Assembly: GCA_027038965.1 (NCBI GenBank)
Contig: JALWFG010000014.1
Location: 1 to 64,000, forward strand
From: Candidatus Desulfofervidaceae bacterium
GTDB lineage: Bacteria; Desulfobacterota; Desulfofervidia; Desulfofervidales; Desulfofervidaceae
DNA length: 64,000 nt
Reading direction: 5' to 3'
Below, piece after piece: positions 36,009-44,841 of this stretch. The position numbers and the translations under genes are program-made. The notes beneath the pieces were generated by a model, which did not search any database, was not told the DNA's origin, and saw only the letters and a list, made by a program, of their open reading frames with translations. Each line of letters begins with the position of its first letter. The first letter of the stretch is position 1.

Positions 36009-36737
36009 TCAAACATCGGCCAGATAGAGACTTACAATTCCAAAAGTAAGATAACGATGTTTTATATTCTTAAAGCCAGCTCTTTTCATAAACTGCATCC
36101 ATTGTTTGGGGGTATAAAATGATTGGATAGAGGCAGATAGATGTTCGTAGGCCTCTTTATCTTGACTTATTATGGCCCCAATTTGGGGCAAAAGGTGATT
36201 TAAATAAGCAAAGTAAAACTCTTTAATCCAATGCCTTGGAGGGTGTGAAAATTCAAGAATGATGGCTTTACCCCCCGGCTTGAGAATTCGCCTCATCTCA
36301 CAAAGCCCTTTGAAGCGATCCGAAAAATTGCGTACCCCAAAGGCCACCATAACTGCGTCTGCACAATGGTCTTTAAGGGGTAAAACCAAGGCATCTCCAG
36401 CCACAGGTAAGATGTCTTTGTCTTTATCTGGATGTTTGTTTAGTCCATAGGCAAGCATCTTAAAGGCAAAATCAAGAGCAACAATTTTTCCTTTAAATCC
36501 AGTCCATTTTTTTAAAGCCCAACTCAAGGGCAAGGTGCCAGCACAAAGATCAAGCACTACCTTATTAGGGTCATTTGGAAGGTCTGGGAAAAGAAACACC
36601 AAACTTCTAACGGTTTTTAGGCGCCAGTAACGGTCAATTCCCAGACTAAGGACAGAATTTAGAAGGTTGTAAAATCGACTGATATTGTCAAATCTGCGCT
36701 TAATGAACTCCGGATTTGAATGTTGGTCTTTTATCAA
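36009..36737 (-). CDS. ubiE: UbiE/MenG quinone C-methyltransferase
   Basis: 242 residues. SAM motif I is VVLDLCAGTLPLSWAL, and the UbiE signatures are FDNISRFYNLLNSVLSLGIDRYWR at the N-terminus and VMVAFGVRNFSDRFKGLCEM. It would methylate demethylmenaquinone to menaquinone, completing the futalosine pathway encoded at 40.7-44.8 kb. The start is a TTG at 36737 with AAAGGGG about eight bases before it. DLCAGT replaces the more common DVAGGT. Confidence 0.88.
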   Translation of the reverse strand: MIKDQHSNPEFIKRRFDNISRFYNLLNSVLSLGIDRYWRLKTVRSLVFLFPDLPNDPNKVVLDLCAGTLPLSWALKKWTGFKGKIVALDFAFKMLAYGLNKHPDKDKDILPVAGDALVLPLKDHCADAVMVAFGVRNFSDRFKGLCEMRRILKPGGKAIILEFSHPPRHWIKEFYFAYLNHLLPQIGAIISQDKEAYEHLSASIQSFYTPKQWMQFMKRAGFKNIKHRYLTFGIVSLYLADV

Positions 36738-36743
36738 TCCTTT

Positions 36744-36789
36744 GCCCCTTTCCTCATTTTTGCAAGATACCTAACAGAAGAAAGGGGCA
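36744..36789. repeat. Inverted repeat in the methyltransferase leader
   Basis: TGCCCCTTTC (36744-36753) and GAAAGGGGCA (36780-36789), 10 bp each with a 26-base loop, lie just upstream of the TTG start. The inner arm includes the likely ribosome site, so the stem could hide it. No T-run follows on either strand, so it is not a terminator. Confidence 0.45.
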
Positions 36790-36855
36790 GGGTCAAGATA
36801 CATCCGCTAATCAAAAAACTGCCTTAAAGGGCTATAAGTTAAGCTCCAAAACAAC

Positions 36856-38196
36856 TTATGCTTTAAGTTCTTCAGGGATTTCTATGCATTCTATAAGTTT
36901 TTCCAAGATGAAGTAATTATGACAGGGCAAGTGGTAATAATTTATAATGTCTTCAATCCCACTATGACAATTATGACATGGAGTAAACACTATTTTGGCC
37001 CCAGTGGCAGCTATCTGTTCGGCCTTTACTCTATTGCTCTCCACTCTCTTTTTCTTCCAGGGTGGACCACAGTTGATAACGTCGCCCCCTGCATTGCAGC
37101 AATAATTGTGTTCCCTATTAGGATACATCTCCCTAAAGTCTTCACACATGGCCTTTAACACATACCGAGCATCGTCCATGAGACCTCTTCCTCTCATAAG
37201 ATTACAGGGATCATGCAGAGTGGCGGGTTCTTTAATCTTACGCACAATCTTAATTCGTCCAGACCTTAGAAGCTCTGCATAAAATTGGATAGCATGGACT
37301 ATCGGAATGGGATGCATTTGCCACCCTAACCACCGATTTCCACGGTCATAGACTGAGCGAAAGGCATGGCCACATTCTCCCATCACAATCTTTTTACACC
37401 TAAGCCGCATAGCCGCCTCAAAATGGGCCTTTTTTACCCTACCCATGATTTCCCAATCCCCAGAATACATGGCCATATCGCTGTTATCCCAACCATCAAA
37501 TGATGGCATAGTCCAGTCAATTCCTGCCACCCGCATCAAAATGGCCATATAACCTATCAATTGGGCAAGGAATTTTGGTTCTGGTCCGATTACGGAATAC
37601 ATCACATCCGCACCTTCCTTATCCAAAGGAATCCGAACACTGGGAACCTCGGCTTGAGCCTCCTCTTCCTGCCATTGCAAGGTATCTATCCATTCATCCT
37701 GTTTTACCCACATTTGGTTCATGGTTACAGCATGACTATTAACTGTATCTTGAAGGTATTGAGGTACTAAACCACAGAGATGACACATGCGCCTGACCAC
37801 ACTAATCATGTAGGCTATGTCAATGCCAAAGGGACAATACATACTACAACGCATGCACACGTTGCATTCTGTGTAAGAAATTTCGGCGGCTTGTTTCATA
37901 AACTCAGGGGACATCTTCCCCTTATGCTTAAGCATTTCCCAAAGGGTGTTTTTGACCTTGCCTACAGGGGCAAACCGTGGATCACAATCATTTGAAAGAT
38001 AATGGTGACAGGCAACTGCACAAAGGCCACAATGAATACATGTATTTACATATGTCTTGATTCTAGCGACTCCCTCCTTTTCTAAAACTCCGTTTACAAT
38101 TTGTTCAATCTTTTGAGGAGTTAGCTTTTTGGCCGGTTCCTCTAAGCCGATGTCTGTAATGTCCCACTTTCTGGGTAAAATTGTCCCTCCCCCCAT
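36856..38196 (-). CDS. HdrD/TmcB-like iron-sulfur electron-transfer protein
   Basis: 446 residues. Two ferredoxin-type motifs, CIHCGLCAVACH (about 53-64) and CNVCMRCSMYCP (about 114-125), are followed by two CCG-like cysteine-rich regions (DPCNLMRGRG...YCCNAGG and TPCHNCHSG). This is the layout of HdrD, DsrK, HmcF and TmcB, which move electrons between membrane redox complexes and cytoplasmic partners. It is closest in style to TmcB of sulfate reducers. No cytochrome or membrane subunit genes are adjacent, so it works alone or with a complex encoded elsewhere. A sigma54 promoter and activator control it. Confidence 0.8.
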   Translation of the reverse strand: MGGGTILPRKWDITDIGLEEPAKKLTPQKIEQIVNGVLEKEGVARIKTYVNTCIHCGLCAVACHHYLSNDCDPRFAPVGKVKNTLWEMLKHKGKMSPEFMKQAAEISYTECNVCMRCSMYCPFGIDIAYMISVVRRMCHLCGLVPQYLQDTVNSHAVTMNQMWVKQDEWIDTLQWQEEEAQAEVPSVRIPLDKEGADVMYSVIGPEPKFLAQLIGYMAILMRVAGIDWTMPSFDGWDNSDMAMYSGDWEIMGRVKKAHFEAAMRLRCKKIVMGECGHAFRSVYDRGNRWLGWQMHPIPIVHAIQFYAELLRSGRIKIVRKIKEPATLHDPCNLMRGRGLMDDARYVLKAMCEDFREMYPNREHNYCCNAGGDVINCGPPWKKKRVESNRVKAEQIAATGAKIVFTPCHNCHSGIEDIINYYHLPCHNYFILEKLIECIEIPEELKA

Positions 38197-38254
38197 TCCC
38201 TACCTCCTTTTTTACAAACCTGCAAATTTAAATTCTTTATTTCCAACTATTATC

Positions 38255-38270
38255 AGCATAAATCATGCCA
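38255..38270 (-). promoter_or_regulatory. Sigma54 (-24/-12) promoter of the HdrD/TmcB-like gene
   Basis: Minus-strand TGGCATGATTTATGCT: the -24 TGGCA and -12 TGC elements have the correct 12-base GG-to-GC register. It differs from consensus only at one T of the -12 box and C to T at a pyrimidine position. Expected start is about 38245, some 50 bases before the ATG at 38196. Confidence 0.7.
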
Positions 38271-38340
38271 ATTTTTTATCTACTTTAACCATCCTTAATT
38301 ATGGGAGTTTCAAGTAAAAAGTTGACTTTATTTAGAGATT

Positions 38341-38380
38341 TATGTTGCATTTATGCAACATAACGCAACAAAAGGGTTGT
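38341..38380. promoter_or_regulatory. Tandem dyads: likely activator-binding UAS
   Basis: TATGTTGCAT and ATGCAACATA (38341-38350, 38353-38362) form a perfect 10-bp dyad. A second, weaker dyad (CAAC at 38366-38369, GTTG at 38376-38379) is centred 21 bases further, two helical turns. They lie about 95-130 bases upstream of the sigma54 promoter and 60-100 bases before the activator gene, so they could serve activation and autoregulation. Confidence 0.65.
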
Positions 38381-38441
38381 AGATTGCAATCAAATTAACA
38401 ATTAAGTTGACTAGATAAATGAATTAAGTTATGGAATAAAC

Positions 38442-39746
38442 ATGGATTTACTAAAGACAATTTTAAACAGTATTACCGAAGGAGTTTTTACTGTAGATAC
38501 AGATTTTAACATTACCTTTTTAAATCAGGCAGCGGAGCGGATAACAGGTTTTAGCCAAGAGATGGCAGTTGGAAAGAAATGTTTTGATATCTTTCGGGCC
38601 AATATCTGTCATGGCGAATGTGCTTTGATGAAAAGCATCTATTCAGGTGAAAGTATTGTAGAGTTGCCTATCACAATTTTGACGAAAGATAACCGAAGAA
38701 TTCCGGTTAACATTAGCACGGCCGTACTGAGAAACGACAAAGGGGAAATAGTAGGAGGTGTGGAGACTTTTAGAGACCTATCTTCTATTGAAGCACTTAA
38801 GAAGGAGATTACAAAGAGTTACAGTTTTGAAGATATCATAAGCAAAAATAACCGAATGAGAAAGATTCTTGAAACACTGCCCCAAATAGCCGAAAGTGAT
38901 ACTACAGTACTTATTCAGGGGCCAAGCGGTTCTGGCAAGGGCTTATTGGCTAGGGTTATTCACAATATCAGCTTTCGCAAGCAGAAACCATACGTAATTG
39001 TTAATTGTGCTGCCTTTCCTGTAACCCTTTTAGAATCAGAACTGTTTGGGTATGTGAAAGGGGCCTTTACTGGGGCATATAAAGATAAGCCAGGACGCTT
39101 TGCAGTTGCAAATGGGGGAACTATTCTTTTGGATGAAATTAACGATATGCCCTTGGAAGTTCAAGTAAAATTGCTTAGAGTAATTGAAGAAAAGGAATAT
39201 GAACCTTTGGGTAGCACTTCCCCTCAGAAGGTAGATGTTCGTATTATAGCTACTTCCAATCAGGATTTGGCCACCTTGGTAAAAAAGGGTCTTTTTAGAG
39301 AAGACCTTTATTACAGGTTAAATATAATAAAGGTAGAACTTCCTCCTCTTTCCCAAAGACAGGAGGATATTCCTTTGTTGATAGAGCATTTTATCAATAA
39401 ATTTAATCTCAAAATGGGGAAAAGGGTTATCGGGGTTTCTCCTGAAGTAATGGAATTACTTATGAAGTACGATTTCCCAGGCAATGTTAGAGAGCTTGAA
39501 AATATCATCGAACATGCATTTGTATTATGTCAGGGACAGATAATAGGGGTTTCTTGTTTGCCTGAGCAAATTTTTAAGAAAATACGGCCTAATTTACCTT
39601 CAAGATCCCTATTTGAGATCCAAGAGATTAACCTTATCAAAAAAACTTTAGAAAAATACGCCGGCCACCGAGGTAAAACAGCGGCGGCTCTAGGTATTGA
39701 TAGGACCACCCTATGGCGAAAAATGAAAAAATATAAAATCGCTTAA
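38442..39746 (+). CDS. Sigma54-dependent PAS/AAA+/Fis transcriptional activator
   Basis: 434 residues. A PAS domain lies at about 1-115 (ILNSITEGVFTVDTDFNITF), the AAA+ domain at about 135-365 with Walker A GPSGSGKG (Lys intact), the sigma54-contact loop GAFTGA near 207-212, Walker B GGTILLDEIND and arginine finger FREDLYYRLN. A Fis-type helix-turn-helix ends the protein (GKTAAALGIDRTTLWRKMKKY). The PAS domain has Cys in FDIFRANICHGECAL, possibly a redox or metal sensor. Divergent from the HdrD/TmcB-like gene. Confidence 0.93.
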   Translation: MDLLKTILNSITEGVFTVDTDFNITFLNQAAERITGFSQEMAVGKKCFDIFRANICHGECALMKSIYSGESIVELPITILTKDNRRIPVNISTAVLRNDKGEIVGGVETFRDLSSIEALKKEITKSYSFEDIISKNNRMRKILETLPQIAESDTTVLIQGPSGSGKGLLARVIHNISFRKQKPYVIVNCAAFPVTLLESELFGYVKGAFTGAYKDKPGRFAVANGGTILLDEINDMPLEVQVKLLRVIEEKEYEPLGSTSPQKVDVRIIATSNQDLATLVKKGLFREDLYYRLNIIKVELPPLSQRQEDIPLLIEHFINKFNLKMGKRVIGVSPEVMELLMKYDFPGNVRELENIIEHAFVLCQGQIIGVSCLPEQIFKKIRPNLPSRSLFEIQEINLIKKTLEKYAGHRGKTAAALGIDRTTLWRKMKKYKIA

Positions 39747-39903
39747 TCAAAATTCTTAAATTTGGAGTCCTTGTTCTGCACTCCTAGGGGTGTAAAACAA
39801 AATTTTTATCACAATTATCATCAGAAAGTTATTTGACCCTTACCTTAAAATGGGCTAAAATATGTTCACCTGCAAGGGAGCATTACAGGGTTTGGAGGGT
39901 ATT

Positions 39904-40125
39904 ATGCAAAGGGAGCAAACCGTAGAAAAGATAGATCTTGAACTTTTACCTGAGGAGGCAAGAAAAGAATTAATAGATTTTTATGAATCTCTGGTTGAAA
40001 AGTATGGTATTATTAAACAAGAAAAGCAGTCTAAAATTGAAGCTCTGTCCAGGTTTGCAGGTATTTTAAAATTGCCTATAGATCCACTTAAATATCAAAA
40101 AACGATGCGGGATGAATGGGATTAA
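39904..40125 (+). CDS. Antitoxin-like protein of a type II toxin-antitoxin pair
   Basis: 73 residues from the ATG at 39904 (GGAGGG just upstream; the frame opens at 39862). Acidic N-terminus (MQREQTVEKIDLELLPEEARKELIDFYESL) and an end with FAGILKLPIDPLKYQKTMRDEWD. This is the look of DUF2281/VapB-like antitoxins whose C-terminus wraps the PIN toxin. Its stop lies 14 bases inside the toxin gene. Confidence 0.7.
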   Translation: MQREQTVEKIDLELLPEEARKELIDFYESLVEKYGIIKQEKQSKIEALSRFAGILKLPIDPLKYQKTMRDEWD

Positions 40126-40522
40126 AAAGATGGCTCAAGTGTTTATGGATACAAACGCCATTCTCTACTATCTTGGAGATAAAAGTATCGCTTCTGTCAA
40201 GGCAGAATTTGTCATATCGTTCATAACAGAAATAGAAGTGCTTTCTTATCCTAATTTAACTAAGCAGGAAGAAGGAAAAATTGGGGAATTCTTGAAAAAT
40301 GTCTATATAGTAAACGTAAATAAGGATATTAAGAATCTTACTATCAATTTTAGAAAATGTTATGGTTTGAAACTTCCGGATGCAATGATTTGTGCCAGTG
40401 CCTGTTTTCTTAAATTACCTTTGATAACTAATGATAAGCAGATGTTTAGAGTTTCGGAATGTTCTATTTTTACTTATAACGAGTTTAAAGAGAGTTACAC
40501 CTTATATAAAAACACATCTTGA
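40112..40522 (+). CDS. PIN-domain toxin (VapC-like)
   Basis: 136 residues, or 130 if it starts at the ATG at 40130. PIN acidic residues: D in FMDTNAILYYL, E in ITEIEVLSYP, D in LKLPDAMICA and D in LITNDKQM. VapC toxins cut tRNA or rRNA when the antitoxin is lost. Translationally coupled to the antitoxin. Neither start has a strong ribosome site, as expected for a coupled toxin. Confidence 0.82.
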   Translation: MNGIKKMAQVFMDTNAILYYLGDKSIASVKAEFVISFITEIEVLSYPNLTKQEEGKIGEFLKNVYIVNVNKDIKNLTINFRKCYGLKLPDAMICASACFLKLPLITNDKQMFRVSECSIFTYNEFKESYTLYKNTS

Positions 40523-40552
40523 AGCCTGGAGGAAGCTACCTACATAAGGCGG

Positions 40553-40699
40553 ATGAAGGCGGTGCTTAGTGGGGAGCCAAATTTGGTGTATTTTGTGTGT
40601 GGTCCGATAAACAGCGGAAATACGGCCCTTCTTATGAAGGTATTTGAGGAGCTTCCTGAGAATCATATGTGCCATTTAGCCACTTACACTTCCCGCTAA
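40553..40699 (+). pseudogene. Fragment of a P-loop ATPase (archaeal-ATPase/AAA type)
   Basis: A 48-residue frame reads MKAVLSGEPNLVYFVCGP then INSGNTALLMKVFEELPEN and stops soon after. It resembles the start of AAA-type ATPases of the archaeal-ATPase group, where the P-loop is GPxxSGKT. Here the Lys is changed to Asn and the rest of the protein is missing. The frame is open a few codons upstream to 40526. Its stop overlaps the mqnA stop. A decayed remnant of the accessory gene pool that also brought the toxin-antitoxin pair. Confidence 0.5.
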
Positions 40700-41496
40700 A
40701 ACTGAACCCCAGGGGCAAAAATAAGGTCTTGATTCTTTTGAGTAAGCTGAAGGAATTTTTGAAGTCCTTTTAGATGTAATGGGCTCAAATCATAATTTAA
40801 ATTTTTCCAATACTCAAAAAGGTCAATTCCCTCTCTTTGATGCATCTTAGCTAGTTTGCCTAAATGGAATTTCCCCCATTTTTTGGATTCCAAGAGCAAG
40901 CCATAGAGCCTTTTAAGGCTATCATCCTGCCAGGCCCGTTTTCTTACTGCAAAAAGTCCAAAGACAAAAGGGAGGTCAGTCCACGCTTGCCACATTTCTG
41001 CCAGGTCGTATTGATAGGGATATAACCTTTTGGCCTTGAGTTTGAGAGCGGCATCTCCAATGGCCAATCCGGCGATACCCTGACCGTTTAGCTGTATCAA
41101 TTCCCCTGTTTGATAAATGGGTTCAATACCAAAGCATTCTTTGAGGATTAACTTTAAAAGGGCAGATGAGGTGGCTGAGTGTGAGGTCAAAAAAATGGTT
41201 TTGCGATGAAGTTTTTCAATCGGTAGGCGGCTAAAGAGCATTACGCTTTGCACCTTTCCTGTGGCAGAGATGGAAAGCTGTGGGAGTAAAAATACCTCAT
41301 TTTTGAGCTCTAAATAGGCAATAGAGGAAATGGGGGCAAGGTCCACTCGACCTTTTTTGAGGAAATCGTTCATTTGGGCCGGAACACCCGTAACCAATTT
41401 AAAGGGAACCTCTTGGGAGACAATTCCCCTTTCCAAGGCGTAATAAACAGGCACGCAGTTTAAAAAGGGGAATTTCCCTAGTCTTATTCTATCCAA
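40696..41496 (-). CDS. mqnA: Chorismate dehydratase MqnA (futalosine pathway)
   Basis: 266 residues. Typical start RLGKFPFLNCVPVYYAL, then GVPAQMNDFLKKGRVDLAPISSIAYL and SHSATSSALLKLIL, conserved in the MqnA/MqnD periplasmic-binding-like fold. It makes 3-enolpyruvylbenzoate from chorismate. TTG start, overlapping the upstream gene by 13 bases. Last gene of the mqn operon. Confidence 0.9.
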   Translation of the reverse strand: MDRIRLGKFPFLNCVPVYYALERGIVSQEVPFKLVTGVPAQMNDFLKKGRVDLAPISSIAYLELKNEVFLLPQLSISATGKVQSVMLFSRLPIEKLHRKTIFLTSHSATSSALLKLILKECFGIEPIYQTGELIQLNGQGIAGLAIGDAALKLKAKRLYPYQYDLAEMWQAWTDLPFVFGLFAVRKRAWQDDSLKRLYGLLLESKKWGKFHLGKLAKMHQREGIDLFEYWKNLNYDLSPLHLKGLQKFLQLTQKNQDLIFAPGVQF

Positions 41497-42704
41497 TTCA
41501 GTTTCTCCTGGGCACCTGTATAAATCACGGCTTCAGCCAATTCTCTACAAGCTGTGTTTGGGTCTAAGGGCAAGAAAATTAACCTGGCCCGAGCACCTGG
41601 AAACATTGTTCCAAAGATATGACCCTGGCCTAAGGCCATACTTGCCCGCCAGGTGGCCATTTCTAACAGTTCGCTGGGGCTAAAAATCCCTTTCTTTAAG
41701 GCAAAGGCCATTTCTTTAAACAAATTTAAATCTTGATTACTGGCTAGACTGTCTGTCCCAAGGCAGACCAAAAGCCCGCTCCCTTTTAACAGTTTCCATG
41801 GTGCCTGATGGAGCTGGAGATAGTAATTGCTCCTTGGACAGAGGCAAATCTTAACCCCAAAACGCTGAAGAATTTTCACCTCCTCTTTATTTACCTCTAC
41901 ACAGTGGACACAAAGGGTATTAGGCCCTAAAAGTCCCAGTTCTGCCAAATATGGTATTGGCCTCTTTTGGGGAGGTTTAAAGTTATCTGGCAAAAGCCCC
42001 TTTTCTTCTAAAAGTTCCTTTAAGGCCCCTTTTCCTTCCAATAAAAATTTGCATTCGTCTTCACTTTCGGCCACATGAATGGCAAAGACTTGTTTGCGCT
42101 TCAAGGCAATCTCTTTTATCTTTGGCAAAAAATCAGGATGAACGCTGTAAGGGGCATGGGCGGCAGGATGGATTACATGATAGATGGGAGCCGATAGCTC
42201 AGAAGACGGATTTTCTTCTAAAAGTCCTTTAAAGAGAGGCCATCTCTGGTTTGCTACTTCCCTTTTGAGCCCTAAAAATTCATAGAAGGTGATTTCGTCT
42301 ATTTGTTTCTTAGAATTTACAACCGGGAAATTTTTAACGTTGCCCACAAGCCCGGTGCCTGCCTGTTTGAGCATTTGATGGGCGTTTTTTTCTGCCTCTT
42401 CTATCTGCCTATCCGTGAGGTTTTGCTTTTTCTCAATGACTGTCTTTAGCCAAGTGACAAAATCCTTAGCAGGCAGAGAAGTAAGGGAAGGAATTTCCAA
42501 ATGGGCATGGGCATTTATTAAGGCAGGCATTATCACTCCATTCCCGTGATCTATTACCCTGCCTTTAATGCCTTTTTCTTTCAGGTCTTCATAGGTACCT
42601 GTCCTGAGTATTCTCCCTTCAGAAAGGGCCACGGCCCCATTTTCTATAGGTGGCCGCACAATTGGCAGAATCCATTTGGCCCGGTGGATTTCACACCCAT
42701 TCAT
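41484..42704 (-). CDS. mqnX: Amidohydrolase, probable aminofutalosine deaminase
   Basis: 406 residues, amidohydrolase superfamily. Metal ligands: HAHLE near residue 66, HVAES and CVHCVEV in the middle and GTDSLAS near 325; HPAAHAPYSVHP is the deaminase-type loop. Relatives of this type, found beside mqnC and mqnE, convert 6-amino-6-deoxyfutalosine to futalosine-type intermediates. It could also act on other purine nucleosides or S-adenosylhomocysteine; the operon supports the mqn role. Confidence 0.78.
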   Translation of the reverse strand: MNGCEIHRAKWILPIVRPPIENGAVALSEGRILRTGTYEDLKEKGIKGRVIDHGNGVIMPALINAHAHLEIPSLTSLPAKDFVTWLKTVIEKKQNLTDRQIEEAEKNAHQMLKQAGTGLVGNVKNFPVVNSKKQIDEITFYEFLGLKREVANQRWPLFKGLLEENPSSELSAPIYHVIHPAAHAPYSVHPDFLPKIKEIALKRKQVFAIHVAESEDECKFLLEGKGALKELLEEKGLLPDNFKPPQKRPIPYLAELGLLGPNTLCVHCVEVNKEEVKILQRFGVKICLCPRSNYYLQLHQAPWKLLKGSGLLVCLGTDSLASNQDLNLFKEMAFALKKGIFSPSELLEMATWRASMALGQGHIFGTMFPGARARLIFLPLDPNTACRELAEAVIYTGAQEKLNWIE

Positions 42705-43743
42705 ATAGCATATTCCTCCTTTGAGGCCTAAATCCAGCTTCTTTGATGAGGTGGCACATTTCTTTTTCTTCCATCCGAAACCGCACTCCAGTGGCCGCCA
42801 CTACATTTTCTTCAATCATAAGGCTTCCCATATCATTGGCCCCAAAAAGGAGGCTGAGTTGTCCAATTTTTGGTCCTTGAGTAACCCATGAGGCCTGAAT
42901 ATTGGGTATATTATCAAGCACAATCCGAGCAATAGCCAAGGTTTTTAGATATTCGTAAGCACCTGCTGCTTGAAGCTGGTTTAAGGCCGTATTTTTCGGC
43001 TGAAAAGGCCACATGATAAAGGCCGTGAATCCTCCTGTTTTATCTTGGAGTTTTCTTATTTTAAGCATGTGTTCTATGCGTTCTTCATAGGTCTCTATGT
43101 GCCCAAACATCATTGTGGCCGTAGTTTTAAGACCAAGCCGGTGAGCAGTTTCCATTACCCTAAGCCAGGTAGCGCTATCACATTTTCTTGGAGAAAGGAT
43201 TTTCCTAACCCTGTCAACCAAGATTTCAGCCCCTCCTCCTGGAATGGAATTGAGTCCAGCGGCTATGAGTCTCTTGAGGGTTTCTTCAATGCTGAGCCCA
43301 GACTGCTTGGCGATATGGGCTATCTCAGGTGCCGAAAGCCCATGAATCCAAATTTGGGGATATTTGCCTTTTATCCAACCCAGAAGTTCTTCATATTCTT
43401 TAATAGTCCAATCAGGGTGCAGTCCCCCTTGAAGCAAGATTTGAATGCCTCCAAGTTGGATAGTTTCCTCTATCTTTTGGGCTAGCGCTTCTTTGCTTAA
43501 GACATAGGCCTCTTTGTGTCCTTTGGGCCTCCAGAAGGCGCAAAACTTACAGCCTGAAATGCAAATGTTGGAATAATTGATGTTGCGATCAACAATGTAG
43601 GTAACCACCGGCTCTGGGTGCAAACGCCATCTGATTCTATCTGCCAGATAACCAAGAGAATGCAAATCCCAATTAAAGAGGCAAAGGGCCTCTTCTTTGT
43701 TTAGGCGTTTTCCATTTAATATCTTTTCTTTGATCTTTTTCAT
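42691..43743 (-). CDS. mqnC: Cyclic dehypoxanthinyl futalosine synthase MqnC
   Basis: 350 residues from the ATG at 43743, directly after the mqnE TAG (a GTG stands one codon earlier). Radical SAM motif CISGCKFCAFW (CxxxCxxC, about 60-70) follows VVTYIVDRNINYSNI, which is MqnC-specific, as is GGIQILLQGGLHPDW. It closes the carbocyclic ring of the menaquinone precursor. Ends VRFRMEEKEMCHLIKEAGFRPQRRN, as in the family. Confidence 0.93.
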   Translation of the reverse strand: MKKIKEKILNGKRLNKEEALCLFNWDLHSLGYLADRIRWRLHPEPVVTYIVDRNINYSNICISGCKFCAFWRPKGHKEAYVLSKEALAQKIEETIQLGGIQILLQGGLHPDWTIKEYEELLGWIKGKYPQIWIHGLSAPEIAHIAKQSGLSIEETLKRLIAAGLNSIPGGGAEILVDRVRKILSPRKCDSATWLRVMETAHRLGLKTTATMMFGHIETYEERIEHMLKIRKLQDKTGGFTAFIMWPFQPKNTALNQLQAAGAYEYLKTLAIARIVLDNIPNIQASWVTQGPKIGQLSLLFGANDMGSLMIEENVVAATGVRFRMEEKEMCHLIKEAGFRPQRRNMLYEWV

Positions 43744-43745
43744 CA

Positions 43746-44831
43746 CTAGTTTCCTTCAATGGTTCTGAATAGGCCATCCCTTTCAACGGGTTTAAAGCCG
43801 GCCTCTTTAATTAGAGAAATAATTTCTTTTCGGCTCATGCCCTTAGGAGAACTGGCCTTGGCCATATGGGTAATCTTTTCTTCTATAATAGTGCCATCAA
43901 TATCATCTGCGCCAAAATGGAGGGCAATTTGGGCCAGCTTGGGGCCCAGCATGATCCAATATGCCTTGATGTGGGGGATGTTATCAAGCATAAGCCTGGA
44001 GACCGCTATTGTCTTTAAATCATCTATGGCTGTAGGTCCTGACAAGTGAGAGAGCCTGGTGTTTTTGGGATGAAAAGAAAGGGGAATAAAGCATAAAAAA
44101 CCGCCAGTTTCATCTTGGGCTTCTCTCAAGGCAATCAAATGTTCAAGCCTTTCTTCAATGGTTTCAATATGGCCATAAAGCATAGTGCAATTTGTAGGAA
44201 TTCCCAATCGATGGGCCAATTTGGCAATCGAGAGCCATCTTTGAGCCGAAAGCTTTTTGGGACAAATCTCTTGCCGCACCCTTTGAGAGAAAATTTCAGC
44301 CCCTCCTCCAGGAAGCATTTGAAGCCCAGCATCTTTTAAAATCTGCAAAACCTCTTCTTCTGTTTTGCCTGAAATTTTAGCAAAATGGGCAATTTCTGTA
44401 ACGGTATAGGCCTTGATGACGGCTTGAGGCCTCAATGCTCTGACTATCTTTATAATCTCAAGATAATAATCAAATGGTAAATCTGGATGAACACTCCCTA
44501 CAATGTGAACTTCGGTAATGGGTTCATGCAGACGTTCTTCAATAAGACGTCTGATTTCATCAAGGCTTAGAGTAAAACCTTGGCCTTTAGGCCTTCCAAA
44601 GGCACAAAATTTACATAGATTAAGGCATTCATTGCTATAATTTAGGTGCTGGTTATAAACAAAAAAGGTCTTCTGGTCATGAAGGCGCTGTCGTTTCAGA
44701 TGGGCCAAATAGCCTGTGGCCAGAAGAGGGGCTTTATAAAGTCTTAAACCATCTTCAAGGCCTAGCCTTTCATCTCTCATAACCTTTTTCTCAATATCCT
44801 CTAATCCAGACCTTTTTATCAACTCTCTCAT
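43746..44831 (-). CDS. mqnE: Aminofutalosine synthase MqnE
   Basis: 361 residues from the ATG at 44831 (MRELIKRSGLEDIEKKVM); the frame opens at 44858 inside tetR. Radical SAM motif CLNLCKFCAFG with the GRPKG sequel, then EVHIVGSVHPDLPFDYY, which separates MqnE from MqnC. It joins 3-enolpyruvylbenzoate with adenosine from SAM. First enzyme gene after the regulator. Confidence 0.93.
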   Translation of the reverse strand: MRELIKRSGLEDIEKKVMRDERLGLEDGLRLYKAPLLATGYLAHLKRQRLHDQKTFFVYNQHLNYSNECLNLCKFCAFGRPKGQGFTLSLDEIRRLIEERLHEPITEVHIVGSVHPDLPFDYYLEIIKIVRALRPQAVIKAYTVTEIAHFAKISGKTEEEVLQILKDAGLQMLPGGGAEIFSQRVRQEICPKKLSAQRWLSIAKLAHRLGIPTNCTMLYGHIETIEERLEHLIALREAQDETGGFLCFIPLSFHPKNTRLSHLSGPTAIDDLKTIAVSRLMLDNIPHIKAYWIMLGPKLAQIALHFGADDIDGTIIEEKITHMAKASSPKGMSRKEIISLIKEAGFKPVERDGLFRTIEGN

Positions 44832-44841
44832 TAATTCCCCC

